NCBI GenBank assembly: GCA_035529075.1
Contig: DATKXK010000015.1
Location: 1-64,000 of the forward strand
DNA from: Acidobacteriota bacterium
GTDB lineage: Bacteria; Zixibacteria; MSB-5A5; GN15; FEB-12
DNA length: 64,000 bases
Reading direction: 5' to 3'
This document shows positions 8,361 through 17,555 of this stretch, piece after piece. The position numbers and the translations under genes are program-made. Positions within the stretch are counted from its first letter, which is position 1. The number at the start of each line of letters is the position of its first letter. The notes beneath the pieces were generated by a model. That model was not told where the DNA came from and did not search any database. It worked only from the letters and a program-made list of their open reading frames with translations.

Positions 8361-11302
8361 TGTCGCTGCTGGCCGGGATTGCCGACGTGGTGGCGATTGG
8401 CGCTCTGCTGGCAGGCCTGGTCCTGTTCCTGCGAGGCTGGCGCAGGGCCCTGCGAACCGACGCGAAGCTGGTGGCCCTGGTCCTGGTCGGCCTGGGACTC
8501 TTTCTGCAAATGAGCACCATCCTGGCCTGGTGGGGAATCTCATCGCGGCTGGAAGCCTTTGCCGAACTCGGCACTGTCCTCGTGCCGGTGCTGTTTGCCT
8601 GGTTCGTATATGCGCTTTTGCAGGCTGCCGCGCAGCGGGACCTGCGGGAAAGCGAGGAGCGCTTCAGGCTTCTGGCCGAGCTGTCACCGGATGCCATCGT
8701 GGTGCACCGCGACGAGCGCATTGTCTTTATCAACCAAGCGGGTACCCGGATGCTGGGTGCCGACTCCCCCGCAGATCTCATTTCAACACCCATACTGGAC
8801 TTCATTCCCCCCGATTTTCGCGACCTGGTCAGGCGGCGCATTCCGTACATACAAGAGACCCGGGCCTCGGTGCCGCTTCAACGGCAAAAATTGATCAGCC
8901 TTGACGGCCGCACGGTGGACGTAGAGGTGGCGTCCACCTGTCTGACCTATGCCGGGACACCGGCCGTGCAATCCGTCGTCAGGGACGTCACGGAGCGCAA
9001 GAGGACTGAGGAGGCGCTCAGGGAGAGGGAGGCGCATATTCTCTCGATCATCGAGAGCCTGCCGTTTGATTTCTTTGCCCTGGACGGTGACGGTCGGTAC
9101 ACACTTCAGAATTCCACGTGCAGGAAGCACTGGGGCGACGCCGTCGGAAAGCGCCCTGAAGACCTTCCCGTCAGCGACGACGTGCACGCCCTCTGGGCGC
9201 GCAACAACGAGCGTGCCTACGCGGGCGAGACGGTCGAGGGCGAAGTAGAGTACGAGATTGGGGCCGAGAAGGTACATTGCTACAATATCATTGCGCCCAT
9301 TCGTTACCAGGGGCAGGTCCGGGGCATTCTCGGCGTCAACATGGACATTACCGAACGGAAACGTGCCGAGGCGGCGCTCACCGAAAGTCAGCGTGCTCTC
9401 AGCACGCTCATGAGCAACCTCCCCGGTATGGCGTACCGGTGCGCCAACGACCGCGACTGGACTATGCAGTTTGTCAGCGACGGATGTAAGGAACTGACCG
9501 GGTACGAGCCGGCTGAACTTGTTGGCAACAAGGTCGCATCGTACGCCCAACTGGTTCATGAAGACGACCGGGAGGACATCTGGAACGGCGTGCAGGAAGG
9601 CCTGGCGGAACATCTGCCGTTCCAGCTTGCCTACCGCATTCTCACGAAGGCCGGAGACGAGAAGTGGGTCTGGGAGAGAGGGCGCGGTGTTTTCTCCGAC
9701 GACGGTGCGTTGACGGCCCTGGAGGGGTTCATCACTGACATCACGGAGCGCAGACGCGCCGAAGAAGCGCTGCGGGACAGTGAACAGAAGTTTCGTGAAA
9801 TCGCTGAACGGGCTCCGGAGGCCATTTACGAAGCCGACAGCGACGGCGTTATCAAGTATGCCAACCGGCAGGCGTTCGCCTACTTCGGTTACACGCTCAA
9901 GGAGCATGAAGCCGGGCTGAACGTACTTGATATGGTCGCTCCCTCGGATCGCGAGCGGGCGAAAAGGAACTTCTACCGTATGCTGGCCGGGGAACGTCTG
10001 GGGACCCGCGAGTACACCGCCCGTCGGAAAGACGGCACCACCTTCCCCGTGACCATCCATTCCAGTCCGGTTATTCGCGACGGCAAACCGGCCGGAGTCA
10101 GGGGGCTGATTATCGACATCACCGACCGTAAGCGTCGGGAAAAGGAACTGCTCAAGGCGCAGAAACTCGAGTCAGTCAGCGTTCTGGCCGGAGGTATCGC
10201 CCACGATTTCAACAATCTGCTTACCGGAGTTCTCGGAAACATCTCTCTGGTAAGAATGGAACTGGACAAAGATACCGAGGCCTCCGAATGGCTGGAAGAA
10301 GCTGAGCAGGCGGCACTGAGGGCACGGGACCTGACTCAGCAACTGCTGACGTTCGCCAGAGGCGGGGAGCCGGTAAAGAAGGTTGCAGCTATTGACAGAG
10401 TGGTCAAGGACTGCGTGCACTTCGCTCTGCGCGGGTCAAACGTCAGGCCGGAATTCTCGATCGGAGACGATCTGTACTCCCTGGAGATAGACACGGGCCA
10501 GATAAGTCAGGTTCTGCACAATCTGGTCCTGAACGCCGACCAGGCCATGCCCGACGGCGGCACAGTCACGGTGTGTGTCGAAAACGTCACTGTGCCGTCG
10601 GGCAGCCATCTGCCCCTGGAACCCGGGCGATATGTCAGGCTGACGGTCAAGGATGAGGGTGTCGGCATCCCCCAAAAGCACCTTCAAAGGATCTTCGACC
10701 CGTATTTCACAACCAAGCAGATCGGCAGCGGACTCGGACTGGCCTCCAGCTATTCCATTGTCAATAAACACGGCGGGCACATCGAAGTGGAATCAGAACC
10801 GGGGGCGGGATCCGTCTTCCGGATCCTCCTCCCGGCTTGCGAGGGCGGGCAAGTCACGTCCAACGACGCCGGAGACGAGGGTGAGTGCGATGGATTCTCC
10901 GGTGCCGGCCGCGTGCTGGTGATGGATGATGAAAGCTCGGTGCGCGAACTGACCAGACGGGTGCTCGGCAAGTACGGTTACACGGTCGATTGCACCGATG
11001 ACGGGAGCCGGGCGGTGGAACTTTACAAGCGGGCCAGGAACGGCGGTCGGCCGTTCGACGTGGTCATCCTTGATCTCACCGTGCCCGGGGGCATGGGGGG
11101 CAAGCAGACCATTGCCGAACTTCGCCGAACGGATCCTGAGGTCAGGGCGATAGCCTGCAGCGGGTACTCCAACGATCCGGTGATGGCCAATCACCGGGCT
11201 TTTGGCTTTGACGCCGTGGTCGCCAAGCCGTACGTCCCTGATGAGCTTGTCCGAGCGGTAAGGGAAGTGACGTCAAAACCGGCACGTCCGGCGGCCACGT
11301 GA
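8360..11302 (+). CDS. Hybrid sensor histidine kinase with four PAS domains
   Basis: 980 residues. The ATG at 8360 is supported by AGGGAGG at 8346-8352 and by the TGATG overlap with the preceding gene. Order: three membrane helices (~1-95), PAS1 ~105-210, PAS2 ~225-340, PAS3 ~350-470 (PAS_3 type), PAS4 ~475-590, phospho-acceptor domain with His615 in AHDFNNLLTG, ATPase domain with GSGLGLASSYSIV, and a C-terminal receiver ~855-970 (VLVMDDE, Asp in VVILDLTVPG, Lys in VAKPYVP). The HDFNN motif is typical of the NtrB-like HisKA subgroup. It probably integrates cytoplasmic redox or ligand cues and passes phosphate to an unlinked regulator. Confidence 0.92.
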   Translation: MSLLAGIADVVAIGALLAGLVLFLRGWRRALRTDAKLVALVLVGLGLFLQMSTILAWWGISSRLEAFAELGTVLVPVLFAWFVYALLQAAAQRDLRESEERFRLLAELSPDAIVVHRDERIVFINQAGTRMLGADSPADLISTPILDFIPPDFRDLVRRRIPYIQETRASVPLQRQKLISLDGRTVDVEVASTCLTYAGTPAVQSVVRDVTERKRTEEALREREAHILSIIESLPFDFFALDGDGRYTLQNSTCRKHWGDAVGKRPEDLPVSDDVHALWARNNERAYAGETVEGEVEYEIGAEKVHCYNIIAPIRYQGQVRGILGVNMDITERKRAEAALTESQRALSTLMSNLPGMAYRCANDRDWTMQFVSDGCKELTGYEPAELVGNKVASYAQLVHEDDREDIWNGVQEGLAEHLPFQLAYRILTKAGDEKWVWERGRGVFSDDGALTALEGFITDITERRRAEEALRDSEQKFREIAERAPEAIYEADSDGVIKYANRQAFAYFGYTLKEHEAGLNVLDMVAPSDRERAKRNFYRMLAGERLGTREYTARRKDGTTFPVTIHSSPVIRDGKPAGVRGLIIDITDRKRREKELLKAQKLESVSVLAGGIAHDFNNLLTGVLGNISLVRMELDKDTEASEWLEEAEQAALRARDLTQQLLTFARGGEPVKKVAAIDRVVKDCVHFALRGSNVRPEFSIGDDLYSLEIDTGQISQVLHNLVLNADQAMPDGGTVTVCVENVTVPSGSHLPLEPGRYVRLTVKDEGVGIPQKHLQRIFDPYFTTKQIGSGLGLASSYSIVNKHGGHIEVESEPGAGSVFRILLPACEGGQVTSNDAGDEGECDGFSGAGRVLVMDDESSVRELTRRVLGKYGYTVDCTDDGSRAVELYKRARNGGRPFDVVILDLTVPGGMGGKQTIAELRRTDPEVRAIACSGYSNDPVMANHRAFGFDAVVAKPYVPDELVRAVREVTSKPARPAAT

Positions 11303-11395
11303 ACGGCAGTTAGAGGATAAACGCCGCAAGCGGCCGAGAATACCGGGTCGGGGGCGGGGCTGCCAGCGTCCGGCCGACGCTGAACGCACCGCGCG

Positions 11396-12781
11396 CTACA
11401 GCTCGATCACCTGATCCAGGGTCGGACTTACACACTCCCAGCCTCGTTCCGAGCGCAGGTGCTCCACCATCGCCTGAGACTGTGACTCTTCACCGTGCGT
11501 GACAAACACCGTCTTCGGCGCTGCCGTCACCGGTTCCAGCCAGTGTAACAGTTCGAGGTAGTCGGCATGGCCTGACAGCCCGTGCAGTTGCCTTACCGCG
11601 GCTTTGACCTCCACCGGCTGTTTGTGAATGTAGATAGTCCTCTCACCTTCGGTCAGCTTTCTTCCCAGGGTACCCTGGGCCATGAACCCAACGAGTGCAA
11701 CGGTGGTGTTGGGATCGGGCAGACGGTTGATGAGATGGTGCATTATACGCCCGCCGGTCAGCATACCGCTGGCGGACATAATGATCGCCGGACCCTTGAG
11801 TCTGTTCAGCAATTGAGAAGACTTACGCTTGCGGTGCAGGAACACGTTCCTGCCGTTGATGGCGCATGCCGGGCCGCCAAGCCTGTGCAAATCCACGGAG
11901 TGATACGCGTGGTACTTGCAGTAAATGTCGGTGACGGAGATCGCCATCGGTGAGTCAATATGAATGTCTATCGGCGGAACCCGCTTTTGCTCTATGAGTT
12001 CGTTAATCAGGTACGTTACCTGCTGGGTCCTGCTGACGGCAAAGGCGGGGACCAGCAGAATTCCCTTTTTCTGAACGGCATCGTTGATCATTTGCTCGAA
12101 GGCGGCGTAGGGGTCTTCCGGGGCATGGATCCTGCCGCCATAGGTCGATTCGCACACGAGGTAGTCACACTGCGGCGGTTCGGCGGGGTTGGCCGTCAGG
12201 GGATTGCCGTACCGCCCGACGTCGCCCGAGAACAAAATGGTGACCGTCCTGTCACCGTCGTCAGCCTCCACTTCCACGCAGGCGGCGCCGAGGATGTGGC
12301 CGACGCCGTGAAGCCGGAACCTGATGCCGTTACTGACCTGGGTCCAGGTCAGAAACGGGACGGGCGCGGACCTGGCCAGCGTCTTCTGAGCGTCATCGGT
12401 CGTAAACAGCGGCAGAGCGACCCCGTGTCGGGACAGTTTCTTCTTCGTCCGGTACGCGGCGTCTTCCTCCTGGATATGGGCGGCGTCAAGCAGCGAGATG
12501 GCCGACAGGTCGGCCGTCGGCGCGGTGGAATAGATCTGTCCGCCGAATCCGTCGCGGACCAGCCGTGGCAGGTACCCGATATGGTCGATGTGCGCGTGAG
12601 TCACTATCACGGCACCGACAGCGGTGGGGTCGAATTGCATGGGAGCCCAGTTGCGCAGCCGGAGTTCTCGCGCCCCCTGGAACATGCCGCAGTCTATAAG
12701 GATACTCTGATCGTTGACCGTCAGGCAGTATTTAGATCCGGTGACGGTGCCTGCGGCACCGTGGAAGGCAAGCTGAATCAA
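11396..12781 (-). CDS. Beta-CASP metallo-beta-lactamase-fold RNase
   Basis: 461 residues, the usual length for bacterial and archaeal beta-CASP/CPSF-type nucleases. The metal-binding signature THAHIDHIGYLPRL, the family start GAAGTVTGSKYCL, CESTYGG and the C-terminal VTHGEE are all visible. The start is a TTG at 12781, supported by AAAGGA 8 bases upstream and by the family N-terminus; no ATG is available. It probably processes or degrades RNA in the cytoplasm. The radical SAM gene lies 99 bases upstream on the same strand. Confidence 0.9.
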   Translation of the reverse strand: MIQLAFHGAAGTVTGSKYCLTVNDQSILIDCGMFQGARELRLRNWAPMQFDPTAVGAVIVTHAHIDHIGYLPRLVRDGFGGQIYSTAPTADLSAISLLDAAHIQEEDAAYRTKKKLSRHGVALPLFTTDDAQKTLARSAPVPFLTWTQVSNGIRFRLHGVGHILGAACVEVEADDGDRTVTILFSGDVGRYGNPLTANPAEPPQCDYLVCESTYGGRIHAPEDPYAAFEQMINDAVQKKGILLVPAFAVSRTQQVTYLINELIEQKRVPPIDIHIDSPMAISVTDIYCKYHAYHSVDLHRLGGPACAINGRNVFLHRKRKSSQLLNRLKGPAIIMSASGMLTGGRIMHHLINRLPDPNTTVALVGFMAQGTLGRKLTEGERTIYIHKQPVEVKAAVRQLHGLSGHADYLELLHWLEPVTAAPKTVFVTHGEESQSQAMVEHLRSERGWECVSPTLDQVIEL

Positions 12782-12880
12782 GTTGTGGGTCCTTTATATT
12801 GCAGGGTGTGCCTGTAGTCGTGTTGCCAATGACGGCGGGCGGTGACGGACGGTTTCTGGCTGCCGGGCAGGGGGTTGGCA

Positions 12881-14026
12881 TCATTCGGGGCCCAGGGCGT
12901 GAGCCGGACGGTGTCCGTACTGTCGTACCGGGTGAGGTGTCTGGTCGGCCGGCACGAGCTCGTCCAGCCAGTAAGCGTCGTCGTCCCGATGAAAGATCAT
13001 GAAGCGCTCCTCATCCGCCTCATTCTTGGCCCGGTGGTAGCGAAGGTATATGCGATCGCCCGTAAGTCCCACCATTTCAATCTTCCCCGAGGCGTGGGAC
13101 ATGACCAGGCGTGCCCGCTTGGCCAGGCCGCTTACTTTCTTCTTGGCTTCGACGAAGGCCAGGTAGGTCGCCACGAGCGTCAGTGCGAACGGCTTGTTAC
13201 CCTCGGTGGGGCGACATTGGAAGAAGTAGTACGGCGGCGCGCCGACAAACGAGAGTCTGCGCATCAGATCCGCCAGCACGTGCGGGTCGTCGTTGATGCC
13301 TTTGACGATGGGCGTCTGGTTGACCATGATGACACCGGCGCGCCGCAGCAGGTCCAGGGCAAAGATGGCCGGCTCGCTTAACTCCTGCGGGACGTTGAAG
13401 TGCGCCATGATATAGATGCGCCTGTGCCGGGTGCTGTATCGCGAGAGCATGGGCAGGAGATCCGCGTCGTTGATTATGCGATACGGGTTGATGGCCGGCA
13501 TCTTGGAGCCGATGCGGATAATGCCCACGTGGTCGATCTTGCGGAGCGGGCGGAGAATGTTTTCCAGGCGGCGGGTGGACATCAGCAGCGGGTCGCCGCC
13601 GGTAAGCAGGACGTTGGTTACCTGCATGTTCTTCCGAATGTACTCTATGCCTTCCGCGACGTCATTTACGACTTCCTCGTTTTCGTCCATGAACAGGCGT
13701 TTGCGAAAACAGAAACGGCAGTACGCGCCGCAAATCTCGTTGCAGAGCAGGAGCACGGTACGGGGATACTTGTGCTGGCACCCGGGCGCAACGTAGTTGG
13801 TTTCCTCGTCGGAAGCATCGAGCTCGCCGAAGGATTCCAGCTCACCGGTAGTGGGGATCACGATCTTCCTGATCGGATCATCCGGGTCTTCCCAGTTTAT
13901 CAGCCTCAGGTAGAAATCGTTGGCGCGAAACTTGTATTTCTGGGCCACCGGGGCCAGCTTCCGATGATCCTCAGGCGACAACTGCTCCACCTGGTCCAAG
14001 GACCGGATGTATTTGACGCTTATCAT
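12881..14026 (-). CDS. KamA-family radical SAM enzyme (lysine 2,3-aminomutase-like)
   Basis: 381 residues. The radical SAM cluster motif is CGAYCRFCFRK (Cys-x3-Cys-x2-Cys), followed by LLTGGDPLLM, a match to the SAM-binding GGDP/GGE region. KamA-family residues for PLP binding (QTPIVKGIND and the C-terminal SHASGKIEMVG) support a PLP-dependent aminomutase. The true substrate (lysine, glutamate or a protein lysine as in EpmB) cannot be decided here. At 381 residues it is shorter than classical clostridial KamA and closer to the compact forms. Confidence 0.85.
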   Translation of the reverse strand: MISVKYIRSLDQVEQLSPEDHRKLAPVAQKYKFRANDFYLRLINWEDPDDPIRKIVIPTTGELESFGELDASDEETNYVAPGCQHKYPRTVLLLCNEICGAYCRFCFRKRLFMDENEEVVNDVAEGIEYIRKNMQVTNVLLTGGDPLLMSTRRLENILRPLRKIDHVGIIRIGSKMPAINPYRIINDADLLPMLSRYSTRHRRIYIMAHFNVPQELSEPAIFALDLLRRAGVIMVNQTPIVKGINDDPHVLADLMRRLSFVGAPPYYFFQCRPTEGNKPFALTLVATYLAFVEAKKKVSGLAKRARLVMSHASGKIEMVGLTGDRIYLRYHRAKNEADEERFMIFHRDDDAYWLDELVPADQTPHPVRQYGHRPAHALGPE

Positions 14027-14080
14027 CGTGTTTCTTCCCTGCTCGGCGATTTAACCACGGTGGCTAGCTAAAAGATGATG

Positions 14081-14096
14081 GGGGTTACAGAACCCC
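14081..14096 (-). terminator. Weak hairpin after symporter gene
   Basis: GGGGTT-ACAG-AACCCC forms a 6-bp stem with a 4-base loop between the symporter stop (14223) and the radical SAM start (14026). On the reverse strand it is followed by CATCATCTTTT, an imperfect T tract. Possible weak terminator. Confidence 0.3.
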
Positions 14097-14222
14097 GACC
14101 CGGATTTCTTGTCGGAGCCGTCCAGAGAAACTTAAGGCCTTGCCTCTCAACGCCATAGTATGTCAAATAGGGGAATCGTTGTCAAGTCTCAAACTGATCC
14201 CGCCGTCGGCGCAGTTTCGACG

Positions 14223-15623
14223 TCAGTCCGGCCGTTGCAGGCTGTTGACCGACGGCTGCCGAAAGCGGGGGTCCTGAGCCTTAGTCCTTGCCAGGTAATC
14301 TCTTAGCAGCGCCGTTACTCTCCCTGACAGCAGTACGGCGCCGAGCAGGGTGGGAATTGCCATAAGGGCAAAACAGGTATCGATGATGTTCACTACGGTA
14401 GCCTGGCCAAGCCAGGCGGCAGCCGGAAAACTCAGCAAGTACACGTACACGTACTTGCCGCCCAGCCTGATGCCGAACAGGTACTTGGCGCATTTCAGGC
14501 TGTAGTATGAGTAGGAGATCATGGTCGAAACCGAAAACAGGACAATAATCAGCGTCAGGGTATACCGGCCGATCTCCCCCATGGCGGAGGTAAAGGCGGC
14601 CAGGGTGACGAGGACCGCTTCCGAATCGCCCTGGAGCTGACCGCTCAGGACACCGGAACTGAGGATGACCAGCGCGGTCAGTGTGCAGACGATGTTGGTG
14701 TCCAGGAAAGGCCCCAGCATGGCGATGAGGCCTTCGCGGATCGGTTCCTTCGTCTTGGCTGCGCCGTGCGCCATCGGGGCCGTGCCGACCCCGGCCTCGT
14801 TGGAGAAGGCGGCCCGCTTGATCCCGGTCCTCATCACCTCGGTAAAGGCGATGCCGGCTCCGCCGCCCAACACCGCCTCCCCGCCGAAGGCGTTCCTGAA
14901 GATCGACAGGAGAACGTCCGGAATCACGGCGAAGTTTGAGACAATGATAAACAGGGTTGAGACGAGGTACAGGATGAACATCGTCGGCACGACCCTGGAG
15001 GTCACTTTTCCCACGCGGGTGATCCCGCCGAGAATGACTATCCCCACGAGGACCATACAGACAAGCCCGACCACGAGGCGGTGGGTGCCGTAGTCGTTGT
15101 GCAGCAGGATGGACAACTGGTTGACCTGGAACAGGGACAGGCACCCGATCATGCCGCAGACGGCGAACATAATGGCCAGTGGTTTGAAGTGCCGGCCCAG
15201 GCCCACCTCGAGGTAGTACATCGGCCCGCCCTGGTCTATTCCCTGCTCGTCTTTTTTTCGGTACAGCGTGGCCAGGGTGCAGGTATAGAACTTGGTCGAC
15301 ATACCGACCAGTCCGGCTATCCACATCCAGAAGATGGCGCCGGCACCGCCGAGTGAGATGGCGATAGCCACGCCAGCGATATTACCCATGCCGATCGTCG
15401 CCGACAGGGCCGACGACAGCGCCTGAAAATGACTTATCTCGCCCGGATCGTCGGGGCGGTCGAACTTGCCGCGAAGGATGTCAATAGCGTGGCGTATAGC
15501 CGTGAAGGGGAGAAATCTACTGGCAACGGTGAAGAAGGCACCCGATCCGACCAGCAGGTAGACCAGCCAGGGCCCCCACATCCAGTCCACGGCGGTCACC
15601 CAGAAGTTGTCAAATGCTTCCAA
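14223..15623 (-). CDS. Sodium:alanine/glycine symporter (AGCS family)
   Basis: 466 residues with about ten membrane segments. Family hallmarks include MWGPWLVYLLVGSG near the N-terminus, SATIGMGNIAGVA, and GVGTAPMAHGAAKT matching the AGCS signature. Members take up alanine or glycine with sodium across the inner membrane. It stands alone between the KamA-like gene and the divergent phosphatase gene. Confidence 0.92.
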   Translation of the reverse strand: MEAFDNFWVTAVDWMWGPWLVYLLVGSGAFFTVASRFLPFTAIRHAIDILRGKFDRPDDPGEISHFQALSSALSATIGMGNIAGVAIAISLGGAGAIFWMWIAGLVGMSTKFYTCTLATLYRKKDEQGIDQGGPMYYLEVGLGRHFKPLAIMFAVCGMIGCLSLFQVNQLSILLHNDYGTHRLVVGLVCMVLVGIVILGGITRVGKVTSRVVPTMFILYLVSTLFIIVSNFAVIPDVLLSIFRNAFGGEAVLGGGAGIAFTEVMRTGIKRAAFSNEAGVGTAPMAHGAAKTKEPIREGLIAMLGPFLDTNIVCTLTALVILSSGVLSGQLQGDSEAVLVTLAAFTSAMGEIGRYTLTLIIVLFSVSTMISYSYYSLKCAKYLFGIRLGGKYVYVYLLSFPAAAWLGQATVVNIIDTCFALMAIPTLLGAVLLSGRVTALLRDYLARTKAQDPRFRQPSVNSLQRPD

Positions 15624-15806
15624 CCAGATCCTCGAGTTGCTCTACCGCCGGTTTACAGGGTGCCCGGTTCGCCGGCCGCGATCAATTCACATACGTTAAG
15701 CGGCGTCTGGCTACCAATTACGGATGCTGACTCGCCGTTGGCAAGCGCTAAACCCGGCCGGTCGGTCGGGCAGGCGGCGTTCGGCATCTCACCGCCGGCT
15801 TGTTTG

Positions 15807-15824
15807 TCCGCCAGCCGAGGCGGA
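15807..15824. repeat. GC-rich palindromic hairpin element
   Basis: TCCGCC-AGCCGA-GGCGGA is a perfect 6-bp inverted repeat with a 6-base loop in the divergent gap between symporter and phosphatase. It resembles REP-like palindromes; only this copy is seen in the window. Confidence 0.4.
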
Positions 15825-15905
15825 ATTGCTTGTCTGCCGCCGACCTGTATGGCATATTGACCGGTAGGCCCGAACCGCAATCTTTGCAGCCACTGATATA
15901 CAGGT

Positions 15906-17555
15906 ATGTTGAAGCTGATCGGCACTGATGGTGAGAAGTACTATGCCTGGGACCTGTCCCCGGGCCGGTACAGGATCGGCCGTACATCCGAGTGCGACCT
16001 CAGCATTCCGCACGCTACGGTGTCACGATCCCATGCCGAGTTGTACGTTTTGCCCGACGGCCGGCAATGTTTCGTGACGGATCTTGGCAGTCACAACGGC
16101 ACGCTGGTTAACGGAGTCCGGCTGTCCGAGCGGACGGCGGCCAAGGCCGGCGATAGTATCGTATTCGGCCGGGCCGAACTCCGGCTTACTTCCGATCAGG
16201 AGGAAACGGTGCGGTCTTCACACCCTACCGGAACCGTGCTCTCCGACCTGGACCCGAAAAAATCCGTGTACCTGTCGATCAACGAGGCGCTCAAGCCTCT
16301 ACCCTCCAAGGTGACCGACCTTCCGGGCCTCCTGCCCACGCTCTCGGAGATGGCCCGTTTGCTGTTGCCGCACGAGCCGCGAGAAGTAATGCTTCAGAAA
16401 TCGCTGGAACTGGTATCGAGAGTCATTCCCGCCGAGCGGCTGGCCGTGCTGTTTACGTCCGAGGATGACCGGGAGATATATGCCGCCGCTACCCTGCTGC
16501 CCGGAGGGAAAGACCCGGGCACGTTTACGCTGTCAAGGACGATCGTGAACGACATCCTTACGGAGAAGAGCGCCGTAGTGATAAGCGACCCCCAGACTGA
16601 CCCCCGCTACGCGCTGCAGCAGTCAATCGTCGCCTCCTCTGTCAGGTCGGCCATGGCCGCACCGCTGTTCGACGAGGGCAAGGTGCTGGGTATCCTTTAC
16701 GCCGACACCACCAATCCGATGCATCGATACGACGACGACTACCTGCGGCTGCTGGCCACGTTCGGCAATATCATCGCCTCGCGCCTGCTTAGCCACACGC
16801 TGCTTCAGGAGCGGGAAGAAAAGCGGGTGATCGAGGCGGAGTTGCGGCGCGCCTCACAGATCCAGCAGCGTCTGCTGGTGTCGGGTTGTCCCCGGCTGCC
16901 GGGGTACTCGGTTTACGCTTTTCAGGAGCAGTGCCGGATGGTCGGGGGCGATCTGTACGAGATGGCCACGCTGCCGGACGGGCGGTTTCTGTTCCTTGTC
17001 GGTGACGTGAGCGGCAAGGGGATGGGGGCGGCCTTGCTGATGTCGAATATCCTTGCGTCCTTCAGGATTCTGTACGGCGAGGAGGATTTCGATTTGCACC
17101 AGGCCATGCTGCGGGTCTCCCGGCAACTGTACGTGTACAGTGACTCGGATGACTTTGCCACCATGTTCGCGGGCCTTCTGGACCCGGCCGCTAACAGGCT
17201 GACATACATCAACGCGGGCCATAACCCGCCCCTGATTGTGGGGCGAGACGGTCTCCGGCGGCAACTGGAAGCTTGTGGTATCATGATAGGGGCCTTTGAT
17301 TTCGATGACTGGCAGCCGGCGGTCGTGGATGTATCCCCCGGCGACGTGCTGCTCGTGTACACAGACGGCGTGACTGAGGCCGAGCGCGGTGAAACGCAGT
17401 ACGGCGAGGAACGGATGACCACCGTGCTGGTCAAGGCGGCCGAGAGTTCGCCGAAAGATATCGCCCGTATGCTGATCGAGGACATACGGGATTTCGCCCA
17501 AAACACGCCGCAATCTGATGATATTACGATGTTGCTGTTAAAGAGAGATACATGA
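15906..17555 (+). CDS. FHA-GAF-PP2C (SpoIIE-type) serine phosphatase
   Basis: 549 residues. FHA domain ~1-100 with the phosphothreonine-binding signature YRIGRTSECDLSIP, SRSHAEL and SHNGTLVNG. GAF domain ~165-310. The C-terminal SpoIIE/PP2C domain ~320-548 has metal-binding GGDLYE, GDVSGKGMGAALLM, INAGHNPPLIV and YTDGVTEAE. It probably dephosphorylates Ser/Thr targets in response to a GAF ligand, with the FHA domain binding a phosphoprotein. Its stop overlaps the ATG of the kinase that follows, so the two are translationally coupled; the FHA domain could dock onto the autophosphorylated kinase. Confidence 0.92.
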   Translation: MLKLIGTDGEKYYAWDLSPGRYRIGRTSECDLSIPHATVSRSHAELYVLPDGRQCFVTDLGSHNGTLVNGVRLSERTAAKAGDSIVFGRAELRLTSDQEETVRSSHPTGTVLSDLDPKKSVYLSINEALKPLPSKVTDLPGLLPTLSEMARLLLPHEPREVMLQKSLELVSRVIPAERLAVLFTSEDDREIYAAATLLPGGKDPGTFTLSRTIVNDILTEKSAVVISDPQTDPRYALQQSIVASSVRSAMAAPLFDEGKVLGILYADTTNPMHRYDDDYLRLLATFGNIIASRLLSHTLLQEREEKRVIEAELRRASQIQQRLLVSGCPRLPGYSVYAFQEQCRMVGGDLYEMATLPDGRFLFLVGDVSGKGMGAALLMSNILASFRILYGEEDFDLHQAMLRVSRQLYVYSDSDDFATMFAGLLDPAANRLTYINAGHNPPLIVGRDGLRRQLEACGIMIGAFDFDDWQPAVVDVSPGDVLLVYTDGVTEAERGETQYGEERMTTVLVKAAESSPKDIARMLIEDIRDFAQNTPQSDDITMLLLKRDT

